From Methylococcaceae bacterium UBA6146 (GTDB taxonomy: Bacteria; Pseudomonadota; Gammaproteobacteria; Methylococcales; Methylomonadaceae): a stretch of 64,000 bases of DNA. Made by a program: the position numbers and the translations under genes. Shown in pieces: positions 19,182 through 26,757 of this stretch. The notes under the pieces are model-generated. The model was given only the letters and a program-made list of their open reading frames with translations, had not been told where the DNA came from and did no database searches. The stretch spans positions 32,728-96,727 of the forward strand of contig DIUY01000008.1 in NCBI GenBank assembly GCA_002422395.1, written 5' to 3'. The stretch's first letter is position 1, and every line of letters starts with the position of its first letter.

Positions 19182-19642
19182 GATTTGCCTCGTGTTATGT
19201 TAAAAAATAAGAAACGGGTAAGCTATACCAAAAAAACCGCCAACTCTATAGGCTGCTACGCCGCAAAAAAGGTTTGCGGCAATCCGTATTGAACAGCAGA
19301 ATCGTTATGGGCAGTAAAGTTATAATTTTTAGTGACGTGAACCAACTACACCTAAGGCCACTCTTTTTATAAATATCCCAACCACCAGTGTCTATTAAAT
19401 AAGGCAGCTTTTAACGGGTAACCAGCAATATTCACGCCACCAAATAACAAGCCGCTGGATATTTCCCATCTTATGGCGCAAATAATGCTTAGATTTTAAT
19501 CTAACATCTGTTTTTCGGTTGCGGCCAAGCAGTAACAGCTTAGGTATTGTGTTGCATGTTGCTTGTTAAAACTTGCGGTGTTTACTGGCATTCAATATTA
19601 TCTACCCGCATTTAAACTTTATCGGTTAATCTTAAAACTATT
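19182..19642. promoter_or_regulatory. 461-base divergent intergenic region of the metal cluster
   Basis: The region separates the minus-strand small protein (18801) from the plus-strand metal cluster (19643 onward) and must hold both promoters. It is AT-rich in its right half. I saw no dyad that I could assign to a CueR- or CopY-like regulator, no RNA gene and no open frame with support. Confidence 0.3.
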
Positions 19643-19813
19643 ATGAACGCTGAAAAAAAAAATTGTGACCTTTGTGGCTTAGCTGTCGAAGTTGAGGGCT
19701 TTCAATTAAACACAAAAGATGGCGTCAAACAATTTTGCTGCGAAGGCTGTAAAGGCATTTATGAAATGCTGCACGGGGATGATGTCTTAAACGAATCTGA
19801 TACATCGGATTAA
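19643..19813 (+). CDS. 56-residue Cys-rich protein, stand-alone ATPase metal-binding domain
   Basis: This short reading frame (ATG 19643, TAA 19811-19813) encodes CDLCGLAVEVEGF, then FCCEGCKGIYEML. The CxxC ... CCxGC pattern matches the N-terminal domain found on CcoI/FixI-type copper P-ATPases, which load copper for cbb3 oxidase. Here the domain is a separate gene. It lies 26 bases before the small membrane protein gene at 19840, in the same direction as the CopA-type ATPase (20929), which itself lacks this domain. A metal-binding helper for that ATPase is a reasonable inference. Confidence 0.8.
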   Translation: MNAEKKNCDLCGLAVEVEGFQLNTKDGVKQFCCEGCKGIYEMLHGDDVLNESDTSD

Positions 19814-19839
19814 CCATTCACTTAATGAAGGAAACTAAT

Positions 19840-20151
19840 ATGTCGCATACACATGGCAAGCAGCTAATGCAAAGCATGGGTGAAAACCACAACGCAATGG
19901 GAAAAAGCCTTGTTAAAGGCTCCATAACTACCGCCACCGTTCATACAGGAGCAAAATTGATGAAAAATATCACCAAACACCCCGCTTTAGTTTTCGGCTT
20001 AGGTGTCGTCACCGGCTATTTGATTTACAAATACCGCAAAGAAATCATTTCCAGCACCACCAAAGCGGTCGATGCCAGCAAAGATTTTGTCTTGCAGCAA
20101 AAAGAAAGTTTGGAAGATATTGTCGCAGAAACCCAAGAAGCTAACGATTAA
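19840..20151 (+). CDS. small His-rich one-helix membrane protein in the P-ATPase cluster
   Basis: The 103-residue protein begins with a His/Met-containing segment (MSHTHGKQLMQSMGENHNAM). It then has a membrane helix with small-residue spacing (HPALVFGLGVVTGYLIYKYR, about residues 51-70) and a charged amphipathic helix (SKDFVLQQKESLEDIVAE). The ATG at 19840 follows AAGGAA by a good distance; an upstream in-frame ATG at 19825 sits on top of that site. It is a paralogue of the product at 18801. The architecture recalls mycobacterial PacL proteins, small membrane partners of metal P-ATPases, but that comparison rests on layout rather than sequence identity. Confidence 0.75.
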   Translation: MSHTHGKQLMQSMGENHNAMGKSLVKGSITTATVHTGAKLMKNITKHPALVFGLGVVTGYLIYKYRKEIISSTTKAVDASKDFVLQQKESLEDIVAETQEAND

Positions 20152-20180
20152 TGGCCTGACGGCCCATTTAAGCTTGCAAT

Positions 20181-20216
20181 AAACGGGCAATCCTACCTTC
20201 AGGAACGCCCGTTTTT
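20181..20216 (+). terminator. rho-independent terminator
   Basis: AAACGGGC (20181-20188) pairs with GCCCGTTT (20207-20214); an inner TCCT/AGGA adds to the stem, and the sequence continues TTTATTT. It lies between the small membrane protein gene and the next gene, so the two may form separate transcripts or be partly uncoupled. Confidence 0.75.
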
Positions 20217-20243
20217 ATTTAACTTTGTGTTTGTTTTAACTTT

Positions 20244-20858
20244 ATGGCTATCCAAAAACAATTTGTTTTACGCTACCGCGAAGAGGGGCACATCCGTTTT
20301 GAAATCCCGGCGCAATTTTGTGAGCCAAGCGCCGCAAACGCATTGACGGCAGCGCTTTTAAAATTAGACGGCGTTTACCGCGTCACGCTTTATGCCCGCC
20401 AAAAAAAGCTGTCCATCCGTTATCAGGAATGGGTTTGTGATTTTAAGTCCCTGGCAAAATTGCTCCATCAGATTATTGCCGGATTGGAACAAAAAACACC
20501 TTCTGAAAAAAAGGCGGCAGTGGCCAACAAACTGCCAGCAATCAAAGCCAAACTTAAGAATTCGGGCGTCGGCAAGTGGTTCAACCAAACCTATACCGAC
20601 ATCAAAGAAACCATACAAGCCGCCAAAATTTTAACTAAAGTCGGCATGAAGCAGCAGAAAACCCTATTCAACAATCCCGAAAAGGCAATGATTGATTTCT
20701 TCAATGACATGCTGGTGATTTTTTTAATCAAGCTGCATTGGGAACGCATCACCAAAGAGTGGATACCTAATCCCTTAAAGTACCGCTATGAATGGCTGGC
20801 GGTGTTCTATATGTTTTTCTTGCTGATGCGCTCACGCAACCCAAAACAGCCAAAGTAA
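20244..20858 (+). CDS. heavy-metal-associated-domain-like membrane protein
   Basis: The first roughly 80 residues (RYREEGHIRFEIPAQFCEP ... GVYRVTLYARQKKLSIRYQE) have the beta-alpha-beta pattern of HMA-like domains but lack the CxxC pair, as in the HMA_2 type. A middle charged region and a C-terminal hydrophobic segment (WLAVFYMFFLLM) follow. The gene is 70 bases ahead of the CopA-type ATPase and has no strong ribosome-binding site. The similarity in style to the degenerate N-terminal domain of that ATPase suggests a shared role in metal handling or membrane docking. The function is inferred from context. Confidence 0.65.
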   Translation: MAIQKQFVLRYREEGHIRFEIPAQFCEPSAANALTAALLKLDGVYRVTLYARQKKLSIRYQEWVCDFKSLAKLLHQIIAGLEQKTPSEKKAAVANKLPAIKAKLKNSGVGKWFNQTYTDIKETIQAAKILTKVGMKQQKTLFNNPEKAMIDFFNDMLVIFLIKLHWERITKEWIPNPLKYRYEWLAVFYMFFLLMRSRNPKQPK

Positions 20859-20928
20859 AAGCTTTGCCGTTTTGCCCCCCGATTGCTCTAAAAATGACAC
20901 TCATTGCTTTCTTTTTACAGGCCTAGCC

Positions 20929-23373
20929 ATGGATACGATGCCGACTTACCAAAATTTCAGCCTAGCCCACCAACTCAAAAGGCGTATCCGCATTATCGCC
21001 CCCGTGTTAAAGAATGATCCTGAACGCGGTTATATTTTTGAAATCCTGCTAAAAAAACGCCCTGAAATCAAACGGGTGCGTTCAACGTTTGCGTTAGGCT
21101 CGGTGGTGGTTGAATTTGACCCCAAGCGCCTGCCTAAAACTAACTTATTGATTATGCTCGATGCCATTTTAAGCAATATGGGTGGCAAGAACAGTGCCGG
21201 TGCAAACCAACCCAAAGCGTTTGCCGGCCCATTAAAGGAAATTGACCTGGCGGTTGAGGGCATGACCTGCGCCTCCTGCGCGTTATTGCTGGAAATGGTG
21301 TTGAAACGTGACCCAAAAATCAAACAAGCCAGCGTCAATTTTGGCACCGAAACCCTGACTGTCCACGGGCAATTAAGCAAGGATGATGTTTGCGCCTGCA
21401 TCGAAAGTTTAGGCTACAAAGCTTACCCAATGGACACGCTTTCGCAACGCAAAAAAATAATTGAAAAAGAACAGCTGCGCATTGATTCCGCGCGGCATCG
21501 TTTGCTATGGTCGGCAGTATTAAGCACACCGGTTATCGCCATTGCCATGTCCATGACCCGATCACGCCCGCTGCATTGGCTGCAATTTTTGCTGGCGACA
21601 CCGGTGGTGTTTTGGTCTGGGAAACCTTTTTTTGACAAAGCCCTGCGTCTGGCCAAGCACCGCGCCGCCAACATGGATTCTTTAATCGCGTTAGGCGTAG
21701 GCTCCGCGTATTTATACAGCTTACCCACTTTTTTCCTACGCCGTGGCCATGTCTATTTTGAAGCGGCGGCGGCAATCATCACTTTTGTGCTGTTAGGGCG
21801 TTATCTGGAAGAAAAAGCCAAAGGCAAAGCGGGCGAGGCGATCCGGCAATTGGTCGATTTGCAACCGCAGACCGCCACGCTATTGAAAGACGGCCAAGAA
21901 TTCACCGTAGACGCCGAAAGCTTGCAGGTTGATGATGTGTTGCTGATCCGGCCTGGGGAAAAAATTCCGGCCGATGGCGTCATTATCAACGGCATTTCCA
22001 CGGTCGATGAATCAATGGTGACTGGCGAAAGCATGCCGGTGGTCAAAGAAATAGGCGGCCGTGTCATCGCCGGCTGTGTCAACGGCAACGGCGTGTTACG
22101 AGTCAAAGTCACGGCGGTAGGCATGGACACCGTGCTGGCTGGCATTGTCCACATGATTGACCAGGCTCAGTCCGCCAAACTGCCCATCCAAAAGCAAGTC
22201 GATAAAATTTCTGCCGTTTTCGTCCCTAGTGTCATGGCAATATCCGGCCTGACGTTTGCCGGTTGGCTGTTGGCCGGCGCCCCGTTTGCGCTGGCTTTTG
22301 GCAATGCCATCACCGTGTTGCTGATTGCCTGCCCGTGCGCCTTGGGTTTGGCGACACCGGCGGCGATTATGGTCGGTGCAGGACAAGCGGCCAAAAAAGG
22401 CATTTATATCCGTAACGGCGAAAGCTTGGAAATCGCCGCAAAACTAAACGTCATCGTCTTTGACAAAACCGGCACAATCACCGAAGGCAAGCCTAAAGTC
22501 AGCGACTTTTTAAAGCTGTCACGGTTAGGCCAAGACAAAATCCTCATGTTGGCGGCATCGGCGGAACACAATTCTGAACACTTCTTGGGTAAAGCGATTG
22601 TTGACTTTGCCCGCGAACAAGCCATTACCTTTAAAGAAAGTACGCATTTTTACAGCGAAACAGGCCGCGGCATCCTCGCCGAAATTGACGGCAAAACCGT
22701 CTTGCTGGGCAATCAAGCGTGGCTGGATGAACAGCAAGTGGCAATCCCAGGCTTGACGGCAGCCGCCCGGCACTATTCGGAGCAAGGGAAAACGCCGGTG
22801 TTTATGGCTATCAACGGCAAAGAAGCCGCTGTTTTCGGCATTGCCGACAAACCTAAAGAACACGCCAGGGAAGCTATCGCCAAACTGCACAGGCTCGGTA
22901 TTGAAACGTTGATGGCGACCGGCGACACCGAACGCACCGCGCATTACATTGCCGCCCAAGTGGGTATCGGACAAGTGATAGCCAATGCCAAACCGGAACA
23001 AAAACTGGCGGTTATCGAAGCTTTGAAAGCGGAAGGAAAGCTAGTCGGCATGATAGGTGACGGTGTCAATGACGCCCCCGCCTTGACTGCCGCCAGCGTC
23101 GGTTTTGCGATTGGCAGCGGCACCGATATTGCGATTGAGTCCGCTGACCTGACCTTGGTGCAGGGCGACATCACCAAAGTCGCGGACGCCATTGGCTTAA
23201 GCAAAGACACCATTGTGATTATCAAACAAAATTTATTCTGGGCATTTGCCTATAATACCATTGCCATTCCAATCGCGGCAATGGGACAGCTCAACCCGAT
23301 GGTGGCCTCTGCTGCGATGGCATTAAGCTCAGTATCGGTCGTTGTCAATTCATTACGCTTAAGTCGGAGATAG
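20929..23373 (+). CDS. copA: copper-translocating P1B-type ATPase
   Basis: The 814-residue protein pumps a soft metal, most likely Cu(I), across the inner membrane. In order it has: a degenerate HMA-like domain without CxxC (about 10-85); a proper HMA domain with MTCASC near residue 110; membrane helices; the TGES actuator motif; the CPC membrane motif near residue 467 (LLIACPCALGLATPAA); DKTGT with the phosphorylated Asp near 511; and MIGDGVNDAPAL. An upstream TTG at 20872 is in frame but has no ribosome-binding site, so the ATG at 20929 is chosen; an ATG at 20938 is also possible. The two tandem N-terminal domains and the neighbouring metal proteins argue for a dedicated copper module. Confidence 0.9.
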   Translation: MDTMPTYQNFSLAHQLKRRIRIIAPVLKNDPERGYIFEILLKKRPEIKRVRSTFALGSVVVEFDPKRLPKTNLLIMLDAILSNMGGKNSAGANQPKAFAGPLKEIDLAVEGMTCASCALLLEMVLKRDPKIKQASVNFGTETLTVHGQLSKDDVCACIESLGYKAYPMDTLSQRKKIIEKEQLRIDSARHRLLWSAVLSTPVIAIAMSMTRSRPLHWLQFLLATPVVFWSGKPFFDKALRLAKHRAANMDSLIALGVGSAYLYSLPTFFLRRGHVYFEAAAAIITFVLLGRYLEEKAKGKAGEAIRQLVDLQPQTATLLKDGQEFTVDAESLQVDDVLLIRPGEKIPADGVIINGISTVDESMVTGESMPVVKEIGGRVIAGCVNGNGVLRVKVTAVGMDTVLAGIVHMIDQAQSAKLPIQKQVDKISAVFVPSVMAISGLTFAGWLLAGAPFALAFGNAITVLLIACPCALGLATPAAIMVGAGQAAKKGIYIRNGESLEIAAKLNVIVFDKTGTITEGKPKVSDFLKLSRLGQDKILMLAASAEHNSEHFLGKAIVDFAREQAITFKESTHFYSETGRGILAEIDGKTVLLGNQAWLDEQQVAIPGLTAAARHYSEQGKTPVFMAINGKEAAVFGIADKPKEHAREAIAKLHRLGIETLMATGDTERTAHYIAAQVGIGQVIANAKPEQKLAVIEALKAEGKLVGMIGDGVNDAPALTAASVGFAIGSGTDIAIESADLTLVQGDITKVADAIGLSKDTIVIIKQNLFWAFAYNTIAIPIAAMGQLNPMVASAAMALSSVSVVVNSLRLSRR

Positions 23374-23381
23374 GAACACAT

Positions 23382-24221
23382 ATGGATCACTCTATGATGG
23401 ATCATAGTATGCACGGCATGGTTGATATGGGCATGGCAACCGGCGGCTTTGATTATACGCTGGCGTTTATTGCCGGATTTTTGGGGAGCGGGCATTGCTT
23501 GGGGATGTGCGGGGCGCTGGTGTCGGGCTATTTTATGAATGCGGGCAAAAACCGCTCGTACCTGCCTTATTTTCTGTACCAGATTGCCCGAATTTCGGTT
23601 TATACCATGGTCGGTTTTGCCGCTGCCTCGCTGGGCGTGGTGATAGTGTCCAGCGGCCTGTTCGGCAAAATCCAAAGCCTGTTGCAAATGTTCATCGGGA
23701 TAGTTGTCATTTTATTGGCGTTTGGCATATTAGGCTGGATTCCGTGGCAAGGCTCGATCAGATTGCTACCCATGAAGTGGTTGCGCAAAGGCTATAGCAG
23801 CTCCAGAACCAAGGGCCCGATCATCGGCAGCCTGTTTGCCGGCCTGTTAAATGGCATGATGCCTTGTCCGCTGACCTTTGCAATGGCGGTAAAAGCCACC
23901 TCGGCACCTAGCATTTATGAAGGCGGCGCACTGATGCTGGCGTTTGGCGCGGGCACTTTGCCGATGATGTTGTTTATTAGCATGGCTTTCGGCAAAATAA
24001 ACGCCCATATACGTGGCCTGATGCTCAAAACGGCGGCCTTAATTATGGTGTTTATGGGGTCCAATACGTTTTACCGTGGCTTGAGTTTTTATGCCGATGA
24101 AGACTTCAAGCATCACAACTATTTTTATATCCTGAAGGGACGGATTGATGAGTTAATCGCTTATCTGGCGCAAATAGTCAGTTATTTTTCGGATTTGGTG
24201 GCCAACATCCAAAACATGTAA
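23382..24221 (+). CDS. TauE/SafE-like membrane protein with Met/His-rich N-terminus
   Basis: The 279-residue protein starts with MDHSMMDHSMHGMVDMGM, a Met/His-rich stretch of the sort that binds copper. Six or so membrane helices follow, with GSGHCLGMCGALVSGY and a repeat-like second half, NGMMPCPLTFAMAVKA. This is the sulfite exporter TauE/SafE or DsbD-like family member often found beside ccoGHIS copper/oxidase assembly genes. It begins 9 bases after copA and is almost certainly in the same operon. Copper delivery or export is inferred from the N-terminus and context; sulfite transport is not supported by anything seen here. Confidence 0.8.
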   Translation: MDHSMMDHSMHGMVDMGMATGGFDYTLAFIAGFLGSGHCLGMCGALVSGYFMNAGKNRSYLPYFLYQIARISVYTMVGFAAASLGVVIVSSGLFGKIQSLLQMFIGIVVILLAFGILGWIPWQGSIRLLPMKWLRKGYSSSRTKGPIIGSLFAGLLNGMMPCPLTFAMAVKATSAPSIYEGGALMLAFGAGTLPMMLFISMAFGKINAHIRGLMLKTAALIMVFMGSNTFYRGLSFYADEDFKHHNYFYILKGRIDELIAYLAQIVSYFSDLVANIQNM

Positions 24222-24299
24222 GTTTTAATCGTCGCATAAGTTGGTGGTGGGTTAAATCTGTAATTGGACAGATTCAGCGCGTCGGTTTTTGCAATCTAC

Positions 24300-24359
24300 T
24301 GTAGGGTACGCATCGCGTACCTTGATAAAGTCTAAAAGGTACGCGATGCGTACCCTACA
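24300..24359. repeat. 24-bp perfect inverted repeat (REP/MITE-like)
   Basis: The arms TGTAGGGTACGCATCGCGTA (first 20 bases, 24300-24319, continuing to 24323) and the matching arm at 24336-24359 are perfect complements over 24 bp, separated by 12 bases. Each arm contains a near-palindromic GGTACGC core. It sits between convergent genes (SafE-like and engB), where it could stop transcription from both sides. Its form is that of a dispersed palindromic repeat; copy number in the genome cannot be seen here. Confidence 0.7.
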
Positions 24360-24374
24360 TAAAAAACTTAACTG

Positions 24375-25043
24375 TTAAGATTTATCTAATTGCATATTTA
24401 GCCCAAGCAGTTCTACTGCTGGCGATTCGCTCACTTCCCCGTCAACCCTGCCACTAAACAATTCATCAAGCGCATCGTGCAGCTCATCGACACCGGTTTT
24501 TTTTAGCGCCGAAAACAACTGGAGGGTCACGGGTACGGTAAGTTCTTCAAGCTCCCTTTTTACTTTCAACAAAGTGTTTTTAGAAGCCCCGTAAGTCAAC
24601 TTATCCGCTTTGGTCAACAAAATATGCAATGGCAAACCCGTATGCTGACACCACTCAACCATTTGCCAGTCGAAATCGGTTAAGGGCAAGCGCACATCCA
24701 TCACCAACACTATGGCGCACAGGGACTTACGGTTTGTCAAATACGTTTCCATTAGCTTATGCCACTCTTCTTTTACGGCGATCGGCACCTTCGCATAGCC
24801 ATAACCCGGCAAGTCAACAAACCGCAAGTCGGCGTTGATTTCAAAAAAATTAAGCATCTGTGTCCGCCCCGGCGTCTTGCTAGTCCGCGCCAGGCTATTT
24901 TGCCTAGTTAAGGTGTTGATGGCACTGGACTTGCCCGCGTTCGAGCGCCCCGCAAACGCCACTTCCAGCCCTTCATCGGGGGGCGTATTTCGGAGGTGAG
25001 GGGAGCTATTAATAAATTTTGCCTGATGATAAATTGGGTTCAT
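24375..25043 (-). CDS. engB: ribosome-biogenesis GTP-binding protein YihA/YsxC
   Basis: EngB is an essential GTPase needed for 50S subunit assembly. Visible G motifs are GRSNAGKSS (G1), the [11 protein letters not shown] switch region (G3) and LTKADKL (G4, TKAD). At 222 residues it is of usual length. A GAGG ribosome-binding sequence precedes the ATG at 25043. It is divergent from the cytochrome c4 gene; engB-cc4-dsbA order is known from Pseudomonas and relatives. Confidence 0.95.
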   Translation of the reverse strand: MNPIYHQAKFINSSPHLRNTPPDEGLEVAFAGRSNAGKSSAINTLTRQNSLARTSKTPGRTQMLNFFEINADLRFVDLPGYGYAKVPIAVKEEWHKLMETYLTNRKSLCAIVLVMDVRLPLTDFDWQMVEWCQHTGLPLHILLTKADKLTYGASKNTLLKVKRELEELTVPVTLQLFSALKKTGVDELHDALDELFSGRVDGEVSESPAVELLGLNMQLDKS

Positions 25044-25086
25044 CGTTGCCTCGCTTATGCTTACCGATTAAGGTAAAATCCGATGA

Positions 25087-25098
25087 TGACTTAAGTCA
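25087..25098. promoter_or_regulatory. 12-bp palindrome between engB and cytochrome c4 genes
   Basis: TGACTTAAGTCA is a perfect palindrome about 58 bases upstream of the cytochrome c4 start, in a 113-base divergent region. It overlaps the place where promoter elements would be expected (possible TTGCAG at 25103 and AATAAT at 25126). An operator role is inferred; the factor is unknown. Confidence 0.3.
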
Positions 25099-25156
25099 CC
25101 TGTTGCAGTAAAAATAGGTTATAAAAATAATTACTTTATCCCGTGAGGACAACCTG

Positions 25157-25819
25157 ATGAAAAAAACATTGCTGACATTTTCACTGGCTCTGGCGTGTGC
25201 CAGCATTCCGCCTATTTTACATGCAGAAGGTGATATCCATGTAGGAAAAGAAAAAGCCGCTGCTTGTGCTAGCTGTCATGGCGCCGATGGCAACAGTGTA
25301 GTTGGCACTTTTCCTAAGCTTGCCCAGCAACACGTTTCTTATCTGGCTAAAGAACTGCACGCCTTCAAAAATGGCACACGCAAAGATCCTATGATGTCGG
25401 CCATGGCCATGTCCCTGACCGATGACGACATAAACGACATTGCCGCTTATTATGCAGGCCAACGCATCTCCCATAATGCCCTACCTGTGCCTGATGCAGA
25501 TGACGATGAGCCCGTAGCGGACAACGCAAAATCGGTGCAAACCCTAATCACCCAAGGTAGCGATTTGTACCGCAATGGCGATTTGGCTAGAGAAGTGTCC
25601 GCCTGTATCGCCTGTCATGGGCCAACCGGGGAAGGCAATAAGCCTGCGGCCTTCCCATCGTTAAAATCCCAGCATGCCGATTATTTAATTAAGGCGCTCA
25701 CCGATTTTAAATCAGGCGCCCGTAGCAATAACCCAGAAAATATGATGCATATGATTGCCAAAAAAATGTCCCCTGAAGAAATTAAGGCGGTCGCCTATCG
25801 CATTTCAATGATGCAATAA
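25157..25819 (+). CDS. diheme cytochrome c4
   Basis: This periplasmic electron carrier has a Sec signal peptide (about residues 1-24, ending in HAEG) and two similar cytochrome c domains with heme sites CASCH (residues 37-41) and CIACH (about 150-154). Axial Met candidates are in DPMMSAMAMSLTD and ENMMHMIAKKMS. The 220-residue two-domain layout is that of cytochrome c4, which feeds terminal oxidases. GTGAGG ahead of the ATG serves as the ribosome-binding site. It lies upstream of dsbA, whose product would act in the same compartment. Confidence 0.93.
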   Translation: MKKTLLTFSLALACASIPPILHAEGDIHVGKEKAAACASCHGADGNSVVGTFPKLAQQHVSYLAKELHAFKNGTRKDPMMSAMAMSLTDDDINDIAAYYAGQRISHNALPVPDADDDEPVADNAKSVQTLITQGSDLYRNGDLAREVSACIACHGPTGEGNKPAAFPSLKSQHADYLIKALTDFKSGARSNNPENMMHMIAKKMSPEEIKAVAYRISMMQ

Positions 25820-25901
25820 CCCGTACGGCAACCACCTAAAAAACTTAACTGCTTTATTATTGTCTGTCGTTTTAATTTGCACTCACAAGGAAATTTTTCC
25901 C

Positions 25902-26522
25902 ATGTTAAAAAAAATCACCCAGGCCAGCTTATTTGTCTTGTTGCTTTCATGTTCAGCACTGTTGAGGGCGGAAGGCTCAGGCTATGAATCCTTAACCTCA
26001 CCACAGCCCACCCAACATCCTGATAAAGTTGAGGTTATTGAATTCTTCTGGTATGGATGCCCACATTGTTACAGCTTTGAACCTGAACTTACCAAATGGT
26101 TAAAAACCCTGCCTAAAAACGTTGAGTTTAGCCGCCAGCCCGCTGTGTTTAATGAGACTTGGGGCAAACATGCCAAAGCCTATTTTGTTGCCGAAGCCTT
26201 AGGTGTGGTTGATAAAGTCCATGCCGACCTTTTTGACGCCATCCAAAACAAAAAAGAAAAACTGGAAACTGAAGAACAATTGGCTAAATTCTTTACTGCC
26301 CGTGGTGTTGATGCCGCACAGTTCCATGAGACATTCAATGCCTTTGCAATCGACGCCAAAATGCGCCAGGCGCCGGCTATCGCTGCGCGTTACGGCATAA
26401 CTGGCGTCCCTACCATTATTATTAATGGCAAATATGTCACTAGCGGCCCGTTGGCCGGATCCCATGAAAAAATGATTGACGTGATTAACGATCTTATTAA
26501 AAAGGAAAGTGCCGCAAAATAA
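25902..26522 (+). CDS. dsbA: thiol:disulfide interchange protein DsbA
   Basis: DsbA oxidises pairs of cysteines in exported proteins. It has a signal peptide (MLKKITQASLFVLLLSCSALLRAEG), the active site CPHC (from about residue 53) in FFWYGCPHCYSFEP, and the cis-Pro loop GVPTIIINGKY. An upstream non-ATG start at 25860 is in frame, but the ATG at 25902 follows AAGGAA and gives a clean signal peptide. The length of 206 residues is normal. Confidence 0.94.
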   Translation: MLKKITQASLFVLLLSCSALLRAEGSGYESLTSPQPTQHPDKVEVIEFFWYGCPHCYSFEPELTKWLKTLPKNVEFSRQPAVFNETWGKHAKAYFVAEALGVVDKVHADLFDAIQNKKEKLETEEQLAKFFTARGVDAAQFHETFNAFAIDAKMRQAPAIAARYGITGVPTIIINGKYVTSGPLAGSHEKMIDVINDLIKKESAAK

Positions 26523-26625
26523 GCCTTTTCCCAGCTAGGGCATTAGGTATCGGATGGGCGTCCCCTTCGCCACTCTCCTACAAGGTTAAAAAACCGGGTG
26601 GTGGTAAAAATGGTAATGATATTTT

Positions 26626-26653
26626 GGAATCAAAAAACATGTTTTTTGACTCC
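26626..26653. terminator. palindrome between dsbA and phoR
   Basis: TCAAAAAACATGTTTTTTGA (26630-26649) is a perfect 20-base palindrome, extended by GGA...TCC to 28 bases with one mismatch. It lies between the convergent dsbA and phoR genes and is probably a bidirectional terminator; its ACATG centre resembles the stem-loop at 16829. Confidence 0.45.
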
Positions 26654-26757
26654 GCTGCCATTTAAGCATTTGAATGTTTACCACCACCAAAAACTTATTG
26701 ACGACGTGCTGTATGCTGTGTGTCAGGGTTATTTTAGCCCCCCCCCTAAAAAACCGT

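Noticed and set aside
20872..20928. Upstream TTG start for copA adding 19 residues
   Set aside because: No ribosome-binding site is present and the extra residues do not resemble the start of a P-ATPase; ATG 20929 is preferred.
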